In this document: positions 9,101 through 17,500 of the stretch, in pieces
Layout: the number at the start of each line of letters is the position of its first letter
Numbering within the stretch: position 1 is the stretch's first letter
Origin: Helopsaltes ochotensis
Lineage: Eukaryota > Chordata > Aves > Passeriformes > Locustellidae
Assembly: GCA_013400155.1 (NCBI GenBank)
Contig: VXBM01001584.1
Coordinates: 94,278 to 158,277 of the forward strand
DNA: 64,000 nt
Reading direction: 5' to 3'
Position numbers and translations under genes: made by a program
Notes under the pieces: model-generated
What the model was told of the DNA's origin: nothing
The model's database searches: none
The model's input: the letters and a program-made list of their open reading frames with translations, nothing else

Positions 9101-10560
9101 TCCGGGTAAGAGCTTAGTAGAATCTCAGAAAGTAGTGCTGACTGCTCTGTACTCCTCATGGAGCTGGCTGTTCTTGTCAGTATCATTTTGAGTGCAGAAA
9201 ACACTCATTTTGCATTTCATTCGTTGCCACGTAGCAGTAATCTCTGCCACTTTTGACAGCCCTTGGAGATCACAGTCCTGCTTTTTAGTTTCCTGATCAG
9301 TCATTTTCTCAGAGAGGGGAAAAACTTAGCAGCAGAATGCTGGTGTAGCAAGTATTTTCTGTCTGTAGGAGGCTTGTACTTTACTACTGTCAACTTTTCC
9401 TAGCTCCTGTTGTTTATGAAAACTACTATAATGCCCAGAGAAACGTGACTCCTGCAAGAAGTCCAGTCTCTGTACCTATATCAAGGTAAGGTGTGTAACA
9501 TGTACAACTGCTGTACAATTGTTATTGCAAATTACACTCACACCCTCAAAACAGGCATATTTTGTTCCTTTCAATCTATTGGAAGCTTGACTTAAGAAGA
9601 AAATGTTTACTTGCATGGGTCTTGGTATGATCTGTCTGTCTGTCTGAGGAGAGTTAAAAGCATTTGTGGGTGGAGGGAGGAACTGCAGAGCTGGATTCAC
9701 TCTTGTGGGAGAGAAGCTGGGCAGGGAGGAAATGGTGAAGGGTTTTTCTGTCAGGGACAAGGTGATGACTAGGGCCAAGACTCATGCTAAGGACAAATTG
9801 CCACTCTGGCTGCCACACCGAGAGAGGAGTCATGTCCAATTATGGCTTCCTGATGACTCACTCTGGGCAAAGGCATGGACAAAGACATGCCCTGAGGCTC
9901 ATTTGTGAATTTTTCCCCAAGTCAGTGCTTTTCTGATTATTTTTTTCCTCTCCCCCACGTGTCAAGTTGAATTTCTGTGTTTGCCAAGTGGGCTGTGGGT
10001 GGTGAGCCCACCATGACTTGCCTTGTCAGGTCTCCATAAAGCTCAGGCTGGCCAAACCTCTTGCCCTCCTGCCAGTTGTGGTGGGGGGCAGGTAGGGTGT
10101 GCAGAACCAGGGCAAAGGAAGTCCCTTCGCCAGGCAGATCCTCAGCTCTGTGTTTCCTTCTGTGCAGGAGGGGACCCCTGCCCACCCCGACCAGTGCGCC
10201 AGGTGAGTTACTGCTTCATGGTCTTTCTGGCCTCACAGGGGAGCTATCACTTCAGCCCTTGCCCGAAGTCCCTTTCCAGCTCCCTTGGACCCCCTTTAGG
10301 CACTGGAAGGAACTCTGAGGTCTCCTTGGGGCCTTCTCTTCTCCAAGTGAACACCCCCAGCTCTCCCAGACTGGCTTGTGCCTCATTCACTCTTGCATCC
10401 CATCCCTTTAACATGGATGGCCAGTGTGTGGTGCTTCTGCTCTGTTTAAAGTCGCGTAATGAGCACTTCTCATGGGAAACCTTGGGGATTTTTTGTGTTC
10501 TGTGTTTCAGGGGAGCCTGATTATGCCACAGTTGATGGCTACAGCTTGGTACATTTCTAG
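33..10560 (+). CDS. PSTPIP2: PSTPIP2, F-BAR adaptor (3' thirteen coding exons)
   Basis: Thirteen GT-AG exons (33-133, 1792-1869, 2754-2788, 4167-4273, 4946-5008, 5802-5900, 6101-6146, 6550-6629, 8397-8495, 9009-9105, 9404-9485, 10168-10202, 10511-10560) join in one frame into 323 residues plus a stop. With the missing first coding exon (11 residues in mammals) the protein would be 334 residues, the usual length. The family is a membrane-bending, actin-associated adaptor of macrophages and osteoclasts that binds PEST-type tyrosine phosphatases and inhibitory kinases/phosphatases. It lacks the SH3 domain of PSTPIP1. Most of the protein is the helical F-BAR domain (about residues 1-260), rich in Lys/Glu. 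Trp232, needed for PTP-PEST binding in the family, is present. The short tail keeps Tyr323 and Tyr329, the phosphorylation sites described in mouse. The start codon and promoter lie left of the window. Family identity is very secure; function is by homology. Confidence 0.96.
134..1565. other. PSTPIP2 intron sequence, nothing recognised
   Basis: Non-coding intron. Short open frames on both strands show no conserved protein. No clear repeat is seen before the CR1 fragment that starts near 1566. Confidence 0.6.
1566..1760 (+). repeat. CR1 LINE 3' fragment
   Basis: Typical avian CR1 3' region: gtggtgggaccctctctggc, then tggatggagcttggagcagc, gtgtccctgcccatggca-like text and cttccaacccaaagcaatc. 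It ends about 30 bases before the acceptor of the next exon. Confidence 0.85.
1792..1869 (+). CDS. PSTPIP2: PSTPIP2 exon, residues 45-71
   Basis: Encodes AIIEEKYGKELINLSKKKP and CGQTEL, a highly conserved F-BAR helix segment. It completes a split Arg codon and ends two bases into an Asn codon before gtaagt. Confidence 0.95.
1870..2753. other. PSTPIP2 intron, nothing recognised
   Basis: Non-coding; no repeat family or conserved element was recognised. Confidence 0.55.
2754..2788 (+). CDS. PSTPIP2: PSTPIP2 exon, residues 71-82 (35-bp micro-exon)
   Basis: Short exon encoding TLKRSLDVFKQ between tttttcag and c|gtaagt. It ends one base into a Gln codon completed by the exon at 4167. Length and sequence fit the mammalian gene. 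Confidence 0.93.
3150..3648 (+). repeat. CR1 LINE 3' fragment
   Basis: CR1 sequence from the body (ctggagaaggagcttagcct, aggaggctcaggggagacct) to the tail (ttttccaacctaaatgaccc, tgtgattcc). The part at 3248-3345 is a close inverted match to 5496-5593. The ORFs read here are CR1-derived, not host genes. The rest of this intron up to 4118 shows nothing recognisable. Confidence 0.9.
4119..4166 (+). repeat. TA microsatellite and T-run forming a splice polypyrimidine tract
   Basis: About nine TA units are followed by taaataa and an uninterrupted run of about 23 T that runs directly into the AG acceptor of the next PSTPIP2 exon. Both tracts are expected to vary in length. Confidence 0.9.
4167..4273 (+). 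CDS. PSTPIP2: PSTPIP2 exon, residues 82-118
   Basis: Encodes IDNVGQGHIQLAQTLREEA and KKMEDFREKQKLHRKK, part of the basic membrane-binding F-BAR surface. Starts with the last two bases of a Gln codon and ends in phase 0 before gtcagg. Confidence 0.95.
4274..4945. other. PSTPIP2 intron with a duplicated palindrome
   Basis: Non-coding. Contains two copies of the 12-bp palindrome tacagtactgta at 4692-4703 and 4711-4722, with gtatac between them. Otherwise nothing was recognised. Confidence 0.6.
4946..5008 (+). CDS. PSTPIP2: PSTPIP2 exon, residues 119-139
   Basis: 63-bp exon, phase 0 at both ends, encoding IELIMEAIHKNRNLQYKKTI and a final Glu. Bordered by ccttcacag and gtaaag. As a symmetric exon it could be skipped without a frameshift. 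Confidence 0.94.
5195..5740 (-). repeat. CR1 LINE 3' fragment, antisense
   Basis: Reads on the minus strand; the tail end is at the left (ttcaggttggaaaagccctc) and older 5' parts are at the right. Its 5496-5593 part mirrors the plus-strand CR1 at 3248-3345. It ends about 60 bases before the next exon. Confidence 0.88.
5802..5900 (+). CDS. PSTPIP2: PSTPIP2 exon, residues 140-172
   Basis: Encodes AKRLYEQRCRDKDEAEQAVH and RNANLVTQKQQEK; the CRDKDEAEQAVHR core is a family signature. Phase 0 at both ends, bordered by gtcctag and gtacgg. Confidence 0.96.
6101..6146 (+). CDS. PSTPIP2: PSTPIP2 exon, residues 173-188
   Basis: 46-bp exon encoding LFLKLAQTKSALEDT, bordered by tttggcag and g|gtgagt. 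Ends one base into an Asp codon completed at 6550. Confidence 0.94.
6432..6525 (-). repeat. CR1 LINE tail, antisense, next to a splice acceptor
   Basis: Shows the CR1 tail on the minus strand (tcacagaatcataaaatgat, ttgggttggaagggaccttt, ccaacccccctgccatgg). It stops about 25 bases before the acceptor at 6549, so the likely branch-point region of that exon is in or beside CR1 sequence. Confidence 0.88.
6550..6629 (+). CDS. PSTPIP2: PSTPIP2 exon, residues 188-214
   Basis: Encodes RSYQQSVTTMEKIREEWQNE and HIKACE after a split Asp. Ends in phase 0 before gtaaat. Strong match to the family. Confidence 0.95.
6630..7499. other. PSTPIP2 intron sequence, nothing recognised
   Basis: Non-coding; no repeat was recognised before the CR1 pieces further right. 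Confidence 0.5.
7500..7597 (+). repeat. CR1 LINE tail remnant
   Basis: Diverged CR1 3' end: ttaagtggtgacttggtagt, ggctggacttgatgttctta and ttttccaactctaatgattc. Nothing else was recognised around it. Confidence 0.7.
7893..8060 (+). repeat. CR1 LINE tail followed by a short imperfect tandem repeat
   Basis: CR1 tail with gtggcatttggggaaatgtg, gtggccttggcagtgcagga and ttttccaacctaaatgattc up to about 8005. Then taagggaagtg recurs near 8002, 8013 and 8041. The rest of the intron to 8396 shows nothing recognisable. Confidence 0.75.
8397..8495 (+). CDS. PSTPIP2: PSTPIP2 exon, residues 215-247
   Basis: Encodes FFETQECERINYFRNALWLH and VNQLSLGCVQNDE. With the 11 missing residues counted, the Trp of ALWLH is residue 232, the family's phosphatase-binding position. 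Phase 0 at both ends, bordered by gtttcag and gtacat. Confidence 0.96.
8660..8886 (+). repeat. CR1 LINE 3' fragment
   Basis: Shows gagggtggtgaggccctggc, acaggttgcccggagaaacc, gtgtccctgcccatagcagg and cctttccaacccaaactatt. It occupies most of this intron. Confidence 0.9.
9009..9105 (+). CDS. PSTPIP2: PSTPIP2 exon, residues 248-280
   Basis: Encodes KYEEIRKSLEMCSIEKDVDF and FVNLRKTGSLAP; the KSLEMCSIEKD stretch is diagnostic. This is the end of the F-BAR domain. Ends one base into an Ala codon before gtaag. Confidence 0.96.
9404..9485 (+). CDS. PSTPIP2: PSTPIP2 exon, residues 280-307
   Basis: Encodes APVVYENYYNAQRNVTPARS and PVSVPIS, the Tyr-containing linker after the F-BAR domain. Bordered by ttcctag and ag|gtaagg; completes and leaves split codons. 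Confidence 0.94.
9486..10167. other. PSTPIP2 intron, only a short CTGT repeat seen
   Basis: Non-coding. A short CTGT tract lies near 9632-9645. Nothing else was recognised. Confidence 0.55.
10168..10202 (+). CDS. PSTPIP2: PSTPIP2 exon, residues 307-319 (35-bp micro-exon)
   Basis: Encodes RRGPLPTPTSAP, a proline-rich segment aligned with the RRGPLPVP-type stretch of mammals. Bordered by tgtgcag and g|gtgagt. Small but supported by frame and homology. Confidence 0.9.
10232..10376 (-). repeat. CR1 LINE internal fragment, antisense
   Basis: Reverse complement resembles the CR1 copy at 15030-15120 (gggagacctcagag and gttcacct-type words). It fills much of the last PSTPIP2 intron. Confidence 0.7.
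10511..10560 (+). CDS. PSTPIP2: PSTPIP2 terminal coding exon with stop
   Basis: Encodes GEPDYATVDGYSLVHF and a TAG stop at 10558-10560. The two tyrosines fall at 323 and 329, the positions phosphorylated in mouse PSTPIP2. The last residues differ from the mammalian ending but the length is unchanged. Confidence 0.95.
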
Positions 10561-10699
10561 CAGTCACAGTAAGTACCCAGTTTTGATGAACAAATGATGC
10601 GTAAAAGAAAGAGGGAGAGGAATTTTTTACCTGGGAAGATAGTAATATGACAAAGGGTAATGGTTTGTTTATACTAAAAGAGGGTAGATTTAGATCAGC

Positions 10700-10918
10700 T
10701 AGAAGGGAAAAATTCTTCCCTGTGAGGGTGGTGAGGCCCTGACACAGGCTGCCCAGACAAGCTGAGACTGCCCTATCTCTGGAGGTGTTCTAGACCAGGT
10801 TGCTCCAGGGCTTGGAGCAACCTGGGATAGTGGAAGGTGTCCCTACCCATGGCAGGGGTGTTGGAATTAGATGGTACTGACTGTCCATTCCAACCGAAGC
10901 CATTTTGGGATTCCGTAA
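10700..10918 (+). repeat. CR1 LINE 3' fragment
   Basis: Shows aattcttccctgtgagggtg, gtgaggccctgacacaggct, gcttggagcaacctgggata and a tail near 10918. Confidence 0.9.
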
Positions 10919-11769
10919 GAAAGGATTTAATATGAGATGATGCTACTCAGAGGAGGGACAGTGGAGAAAGAAAGACCATTGGTTAAGAAATAACATTTTG
11001 AGGTGACTGACTGGAAGTGATGCTCCTGTCAGCCCTCCCATGGCTTGTCCAAGCTGTAGCTGTGGTTTAGACAATGTTGATCCTGTTCTCTAGGTTTTCC
11101 AGAAGGCAGGAGACCAGCGTGGCAGAGATGGTGTTTTCAGTTATTCCCACACATAGAGCTGAAGTGCTTCTGCTTTTCAAGAGAATATTTGAGGACTCCA
11201 GTAATTATTTTTACATTCAGAAAGCGCTTACTAAAAATCTGTGCCTTTGATCAGCAAATTCCTTGGATGGATGTCACACTCTGCGGAAGAAAAGGACCAG
11301 ACACAGGGGTGATCTGTGTTGGATGAGGTTTTTGATTTAAAGTTCTTTTAAAGTGTAGCCATCTAGAAAGTCTGGAGTCTCCCACTCTCTAGATAACTAA
11401 TAAGTTGTATGTGTTGAGAGGAGTGCTACATGATGCTTTGGGCATGCTGGCTTCTGTTCGTGGTATGTGCATTCCTCTCAGATCTCAGGTTGTTCCTGTT
11501 CCTAAGGGCTTTTGCCTGTTCCTGAAGTCTTTCATTAGTGGGGATTAAACATGTCATTTAGGCAAAATTTTACTTATATCTCTCAGGAATCTTGCTTAGA
11601 GGGGCACCAGCAGTTGCACTGTGTATCTGGCTTAGCTGTAGTTGTGCTCCAGGCTTAACTGCTGACATGGGAAGCTGATTTGCGTCTACCCAGGGAGGGG
11701 CTGTGTCACATCCAACCTGCTGGGAGGTCCCAGGAAGGATCTGAAGGAATTCATTCAACTCTTCCAACC

Positions 11770-12360
11770 ACCTCTCTGATGAAGGTCTTGTGAGCTTTTA
11801 TCAGGTTGTCCCCGGTAAGCTCTGGAGGCCAGGCTGGATGGGGCTTGGAGCCACCGATCCAGTGGAAGGCATCCCTGCCCATAGCAGGGAGTTGGAACTG
11901 GTCCCTTTTTGGGGCTACCTAAAAACAGAGGCCAGACAAAATTAAGAGAATAAAAAGCAGTTCTATTTATTGAAGGACCTTCAGGTACACTTGAGGCAGA
12001 TGAAGCCCCCACAGGGGCTACACCCAAAATAGACAATAGGTCACAGGTCATCACACTTTCATAAGTTTGGTCCATTTGCATATTGGGGTTTAATCTTCCA
12101 TTTACAGCTTCAGGTGATGAAGTCATTTCCCCAGGTTTGCTGACCAAAATGGAAAAAGCAGCAGCTAGCACTGTATAGCTAACACTGTATATGGAGTTTA
12201 GAGTTATACATTAAAGAATTGCAGGATTACAAATATATGAAAAATATAAAAGCTAAAATCCTAAGGCATCAGAAATAGGTGGTCTTTAAGGTCCCTCCCA
12301 ACCTAAACCATTCTGGGATTTCTCTGATTCTCTGGGATTATCTGATTCTATGATTTAATT
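11770..12360 (+). repeat. CR1 LINE 3' fragment split by an LTR
   Basis: Left part 11770-11903 runs to gggagttggaact. The right part 12272-12360 resumes with aggtggtctttaaggtccct and ends in attctctgggatt-type tail repeats. The LTR at 11904-12271 separates them, so the CR1 is older. Confidence 0.85.
11904..12271 (-). mobile_element. Solo LTR, copy 1 of three (antisense, internally deleted)
   Basis: On the minus strand it starts TGATGCCTTAGGATTTTAGC and ends near ggtagccccaaaaagg, matching 16481-16978 and 31038-31503. It keeps AATAAA on the minus strand (tttatt near 11966). It lacks roughly 120 bases found in the other copies, between the catttcccc and ccaaaatgg words. No clean target-site duplication was seen. 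Confidence 0.85.
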
Positions 12361-12941
12361 AACTTCTTTAAATTTTAAGTGATTCTCTAAACTTTGGACT
12401 TGTTCTGACTATGCACCACTGGAAACAAACTTCTGGAACCATGAAACTTGTTTTCTGACCACATCTCTTGAAAGTTCCTGCCCTTGTTGTTACCACATAT
12501 ATAGATATAATAATGGCTTTGGCTCAGAAGCTTACGTGCCTCAGGGCTGCTGGTGTCTCGGATGTCCCTGTGTGCAGTGCTGCTTCACTGCTCCTTGCTG
12601 CCTTATGACTGGATACAGGGACACAGGATATGGGGATAAACACAATTTATCTGTCTAAACCTGGTGCCAGGTCACTAACCTGGAGCAACAGGATTTGCTG
12701 TTTTTATGATGTTTTTCAAGTTGAATCTGCATGGCTTCAGCATGTGCCTCAGCCTACTAGTCCTTGGGGTTTTTACTGGATTTATTTGTGTGGGGAAGAT
12801 GACACTGAGCTCTAATATCTGCCCTGCTGCCTCACAGTGAGCTGCGCAGAGTGCACATGCTAAGGAATCAGCTATCCTATTTATTTCTGAAAGACCAAGA
12901 ATACAAATACTCTTCTGAAGGATCCTGCTATAATCTTAATT

Positions 12942-12970
12942 GTATAAATATATATTTTAAAAAATAAGTT
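12942..12970 (+). terminator. Candidate PSTPIP2 poly(A) site
   Basis: TATAAA-type hexamer at 12942-12947, then an A-rich stretch and a GT-rich downstream region (gtcttgtgttctggttgtgt). This is a plausible cleavage region but the hexamer is non-canonical; inference only. Confidence 0.35.
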
Positions 12971-13879
12971 TTGAGTCTTGTGTTCTGGTTGTGTTCTTTT
13001 AAAAAATTGTCATGTTCACTTTCTGTTGGGGATGGGCTTGGGATCTGTGCAAAGCATCCTAGTCTCCCCTGGATAGAAACCTACAGGATCACATCCTTTA
13101 TCAGCCTTTATTTCAGTCCTTGGTCAATACCAACACAGCTGTTGGAGAAAACACCGCAAAAGAGAATGGCATGAGAAGTGCTTATGATTAGCCATTAGCT
13201 GCAGACCGTGCAGGGCTGTTTGCCCTGGAAGAGAGTCTGCTCTGCAAAAACTTGCATGGTTTCTTTTCTGGGATTTTTCCACTGTGCACAATAGTTGCTG
13301 TTTGGCTTTTCTGGATGTAGAGGTCCCCAGTGACGCTAAAACTCGTCTTACACATTTACTAAAAGCACAGAAGTAATCCCAAAATCGGGATGCTGGGGAA
13401 GGTTTCCCCCTACACCCACATACAGTTTATCTTTCCCATAGATACAACAAATTCCAGGTTACACTAGTAACACAAAGACTTCTCAAGCCCTAAGTACAAG
13501 ATCCCATGGAGAGAACAATGCTTGTTCAAGGCCATTAACTGAACTGTGATGTGTTCTGCAAAGTGCCACTGAGCACTGGGGGGGGCTCATCGTCCTGGGC
13601 ATTGGGGAGAAGTGACTCCTGCTCCCAGAGGGGCTTGGCCCCTGCTCCAGCTGCAGCTCCTGGGGATGGTGCCAGGACAGGGCTCTGAGGGACAGCAGTT
13701 GCTGGTCTGGGGCTGAGCCGGCATTCTGGCTGTGCTGGGGGTATTTCAGGCTCTGGGGCAGAGAGAAGTGACCTCACGTTCCCCATCCTCTCTAGTGGGG
13801 GCTTGGCTTCTCATCCCACATTCCTGTGGCAGAAGCTTGGGCTGGCCCTATGGACAGTCTGAGTTCCTATAGGAGTCTC
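12971..13879. other. Intergenic DNA between PSTPIP2 and EPG5
   Basis: No gene, RNA or known repeat was recognised. A moderately GC-rich stretch lies at 13560-13800; the open frame on its minus strand has no recognisable homologue. Confidence 0.55.
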
Positions 13880-14305
13880 TGGTTTACTATAGACTATCTG
13901 TGAGTCCCCCAGGGCAGCCTATGGGTCCCTACAGCAGTCTGTTTGTCTCCGTGGTAGGTCTGTTTGTTCTTATGGACAATATGTCAGTCCATATGGATGG
14001 TCTGTATGTCCCTGTGGATGATCTCTGCATCCCTATGGTGGACCTTGGTCATCCATGGAATGTCTGTCAGTCCCTATGGACGATCTGTGGGTCCCTATGA
14101 CTGTTTCTTCATCCCTACAGCAGACCCCACTCACCCAGGGATGGTCTGTGCGGTCCCCACGAACGGTCTGTGTGGCCATGGACACTTTGAGGGTCCATAT
14201 GGATGCTCTGTGGGTCCCCTTGGACGGTCTGTGTGACCCCATGGACAGCTTAAGTGTCCCCACGGACGCCCTCTGTGTTCGTGTGGACTGTGTGTGTCCC
14301 TACCC
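13880..14305 (+). repeat. Degenerate 21-bp minisatellite upstream of EPG5
   Basis: About twenty imperfect units of the type tccctatggacggtctgtgg, 18-22 bp long and mostly 21. Because 21 is divisible by three the array keeps long open frames encoding a heptad-like peptide repeat, but there is no homology and the array runs into the promoter. Treated as non-coding. Confidence 0.85.
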
Positions 14306-14417
14306 AGCCTCCGCCTGCTCCCACGGAGGCTCTACAGTCCCCCTGGGCCGGCCGCTCCCTCAGACCCTCCGCCCGCCCCGCCCACACGGCCTCGGCCACG
14401 CCTCCACTCCGGCCGGG

Positions 14418-14511
14418 CCCTGTGATTGGCCGGTTCCCGGTGGGCGTGTCCCACCGCCCATCTCTCCCTGTGATTGGCCAATTCCTCGGGGGCGTGTCCC
14501 ACCGCCCGTCC
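14418..14511 (+). promoter_or_regulatory. EPG5: Tandemly duplicated CCAAT plus GC-box module
   Basis: Two units with a 48-bp period (14418-14465 and 14466-14511) each contain ccctgtgattggcc followed by ggcgtgtcccaccgccc. These would bind NF-Y and Sp/KLF-type factors by known motif rules. The second copy has changes just after the CCAAT box. Confidence 0.8.
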
Positions 14512-14550
14512 CTGCCCGGCCGGCGCCGCCTCAGCGCGGGCAGCGGGGCC

Positions 14551-14598
14551 ATGGCCGAGGCTGTGCGACCCCCGCGCCGCGCCCGCACCCGCCCCAAG
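14551..14598 (+). CDS. EPG5: EPG5 exon 1, residues 1-16
   Basis: Encodes MAEAVRPPRRARTRPK, then gtaacg. Resembles the basic N-terminus of mammalian EPG5. The exon sits in the CpG island. Phase 0 at its end. Confidence 0.93.
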
Positions 14599-17500
14599 GT
14601 AACGCGAGCGGGGGGAGCGAGGGGCGTCCCCCTCGGACGGTGGGGACGAGGGAGGGTCCCGCCTGTGGGGGTGGCCGCTCCAGGCCGTGTTTACATCCGT
14701 GTTTGTGCGGCCTCTAATGGTAGAGGGTGGAGAGTGGGGGAGCGTGTGTGGGTGATGTTGTTGTGGGTCTTTTTTTTGTTTCGTAAAAAGGTTCCTGCTG
14801 CTTCCTCCTATTCTTCACTCCGTATCCATGGATATGTCGTGTCTGCCAAGCGGGTGAGGGTTGTGATAGGCCTTGTGCTGTAGCAGGGTGTAAACAAGGC
14901 TTATTGTGTTGTCCTGCTGCCTCCTCAGGGGTCCTGTGTCTTGTGGGAGAGCTGGGGGAATGTGCAGCAGTGGAACTTACCTGCATTTACAGTGTTTTAG
15001 TGTGCTGTGGGGAGACAGTCCTACAGACAAAGCTGGGGTGTTCACCTGCACAAGAGAAGGCACCAGGGAGACCTCAGAGCCCCTGCCAGGGCCTAAAGGG
15101 GCTCCAGGAGAGCTGGAGAGGGACTTGGGACAAGGCATGGAAGGACAGGACACAGGGAATGGCTTCCCACTGCCAGAGGGCAGGGACAGATGGGAAACTG
15201 GGAAGGAATTATTGACTGTGAGGGTGGGGAGGCCCTAACACAGGTTTCCCAGAGAAGCTATGACTGCCCCTGGATCCCTGGCAGTGTCCAAGGCCAGGTT
15301 GGATGGGGCTTGGAGCAACCTGGGATAGTGGAAGGTGTCCCTGCCCATGGCAGGAGGGTGGAATGAGATGGTCTTTCAGTTCCTGTCTAACCCAAGTCAT
15401 TCAGTGATTCTGTGATACTCCATCTTGTCTGTGTTTGGCTTTGAAATGCTGAGAACATGATGCCATGTGTAACACATGAGAGTGCTTCTTCTTCGTGAGT
15501 TGGTGATGCAGTTTTTAAGTATCACTCTTCTAGGTTTTTGTCCTGTTTTGAGTGTGTTTTTTGTTCATGATATTAGTACTGACAGCTTTCTGAAGGCTTT
15601 ATTTTCTTAATACAGAATGTTTGTGGGAATGATCTGAACCACCTCTCAAAGAGGAAATGTTTTCCTTAGTTTCTTAACCTCTTTCTTGTTGTCCCTATGG
15701 GCAACCACATAGAGCAAGGACATTGAAGTCATGACTGTCAAAGCTCTTTGAAAACACTGAATTAATTGACCTGTGTTCTGTAAAACCCGGGTTAAATTTA
15801 AGTGTCAAATGTGGGTGTGCATCCTGAGTGGAAGGCAAGTAAAGATTGGAGGGAAAAACAACCCCAGAAGAGTTACTGTGCCATTGTTTTGGTTTTGATT
15901 CTTCCCCCTGGTGTGTGTGCAAGGCAGTCAAACCTTCAAACTGCTGCCTAAGAGAATTGGTTCCCTGCAAGAAGGTGGTGAGTCATGGATGACACTGCTG
16001 TTCATTGAGGACATGTGTGTGGTGACTCTAGTCTTTAGCCATCCCTTCCAGGTGAAATTCACTGTGAAACAATTCACTGGAGGTGTCACATGCAAGAACC
16101 CTGAATTCTCCAGTGCTACACATGACCCATTTCTGGTATTTCTGCTGCTATTACTGTGCTCACCTCTGTTAATACCGGGCGAGCCTGAGGATGCAGTTTG
16201 TGGGTCAGTCACTTTACGGACTTTTCTATTCCCATGCCACAGTAAAAGCTGTAATCCTTTGAAAAGCTGGAATTCTTGTGAGCTGAGAGAGAGGTTGGCT
16301 CAGCTGCAGAGCTGCCAAGCAGTGGAATGGAGCCCAGGGCTTTTTGACAATAGAAGCCCCAAAGTTAAACTTGTGCAGCACCAGATTGATTCAAACACAG
16401 CGAGGTGGCAAAACCAGTGCACCTGGAAATGGTGAAGTGGCGCCCCTGTGTCTGCTTGTTTCTGTGTATGGCACTCAGGTTGATGCCTTAGGATTTTAGC
16501 TTTTATATTTTTCATATATTTGTAATCCTGCAATTCTTTAGTGTATAACTCTAAACTCCACATACAGTATTAGCTACTGCTTTTTCCGTTTTGGTCAGAC
16601 AAAACAATTCTTCTCTAGGCCTGAGAATCAAGGACACCTCACTGTCTCAGGCCCTGAGAAATGTAAACAAAAGTGAGTTGGGGGCAGCAGACTTGGGGGA
16701 AATCACTTCATTACCTGAAGTTTAACTCCCAATGGAAGATTACTCTGTGATCCAGATCCATCTTAAATTTTACAGAATATTTTAGTAAATGGAAGATTAA
16801 CCCCCAATATGTGAAGACTTACGAAAGTGTGAAAACCTGTGACCCATTGTCCGTTCTGGGTGAAGCCCCTGAGGGGCTTTGTCTGTCCCAAATGTACCTG
16901 AAGGTCCTTTAATAACTATAGGTACATTTTATTCTCTTAATTTTGTCTGGCCTCTGTTTTTAGGTAGTCCAAAAAAGGCATCCAGAGATATTTCATGGAG
17001 AGTTTGAAGTGTCCTTGGAATTTGAGGGTCATGGATGATATGCAAGGGGAAGAGAGTGGTCAGGCATGAGGCAAGGCGAATGAGCAGGTGCCATTTTCCC
17101 ATCCCAGGTAATGTTCCTGGCCAGGTTGGATAGGGCTTGGAGCAACCTGGTCTAGTGGAAGGTGTCCCTGCCTATGGGAAGGGTTGGAGTGAGATGGTCC
17201 TTAATGTCCCTTTGAATCCAAACCATTCAGGCATTCTTTGATAAGTGGCTTAAGCAGAATTTTCCTCTGTGTTAGTTCAGAACTTGATTTCTCTCATTCT
17301 TTTAAAGATGAAGTATCTTTTAATGACTATGATTTTTTTTGTGGTTTTTTTTTTTTTTGTCTAGGAAAGTGAGAACTGAAGGGCACATCATAAATTTTAA
17401 AAACAGCTGTGTCTGGGGGGGGATGGAGGCTGATCCTGAGAGATTAAGGGAGTTTATTCTGTATGAAGACTGCAAGAGTAAACCTTGAGGTTGTAGAGGG

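Larger units (their letters stand above)
10561..12970 (+). other. Probable PSTPIP2 3' UTR and flank
   Basis: Non-coding DNA after the stop codon. It holds a CR1 fragment, a CR1 split by a solo LTR, and a candidate poly(A) site near 12942. The true transcript end cannot be fixed from sequence; a shorter 3' UTR is possible. Confidence 0.45.
14310..14700 (+). promoter_or_regulatory. EPG5: EPG5 CpG-rich, TATA-less promoter
   Basis: Strong rise in GC and CpG content around the EPG5 start codon, with no TATA box. Two inverted CCAAT boxes (gattggc at 14424 and 14472) and GC-box-like gggcgtgtccc motifs lie 60-130 bases upstream of the ATG. The transcription start is not fixed. Confidence 0.8.

Noticed and set aside
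10023..10520. 165-aa open frame continuing through a PSTPIP2 micro-exon
   Set aside because: It is in a different frame from the 35-bp exon and crosses splice sites and an antisense CR1 piece.
14055..14883. Overlapping long open frames (220 and 209 aa) spanning the minisatellite and the EPG5 start region
   Set aside because: They come from a 21-bp repeat unit and a GC-rich CpG island. Only the short frame from 14551 to 14598 matches a known protein (EPG5 exon 1) before a splice donor.
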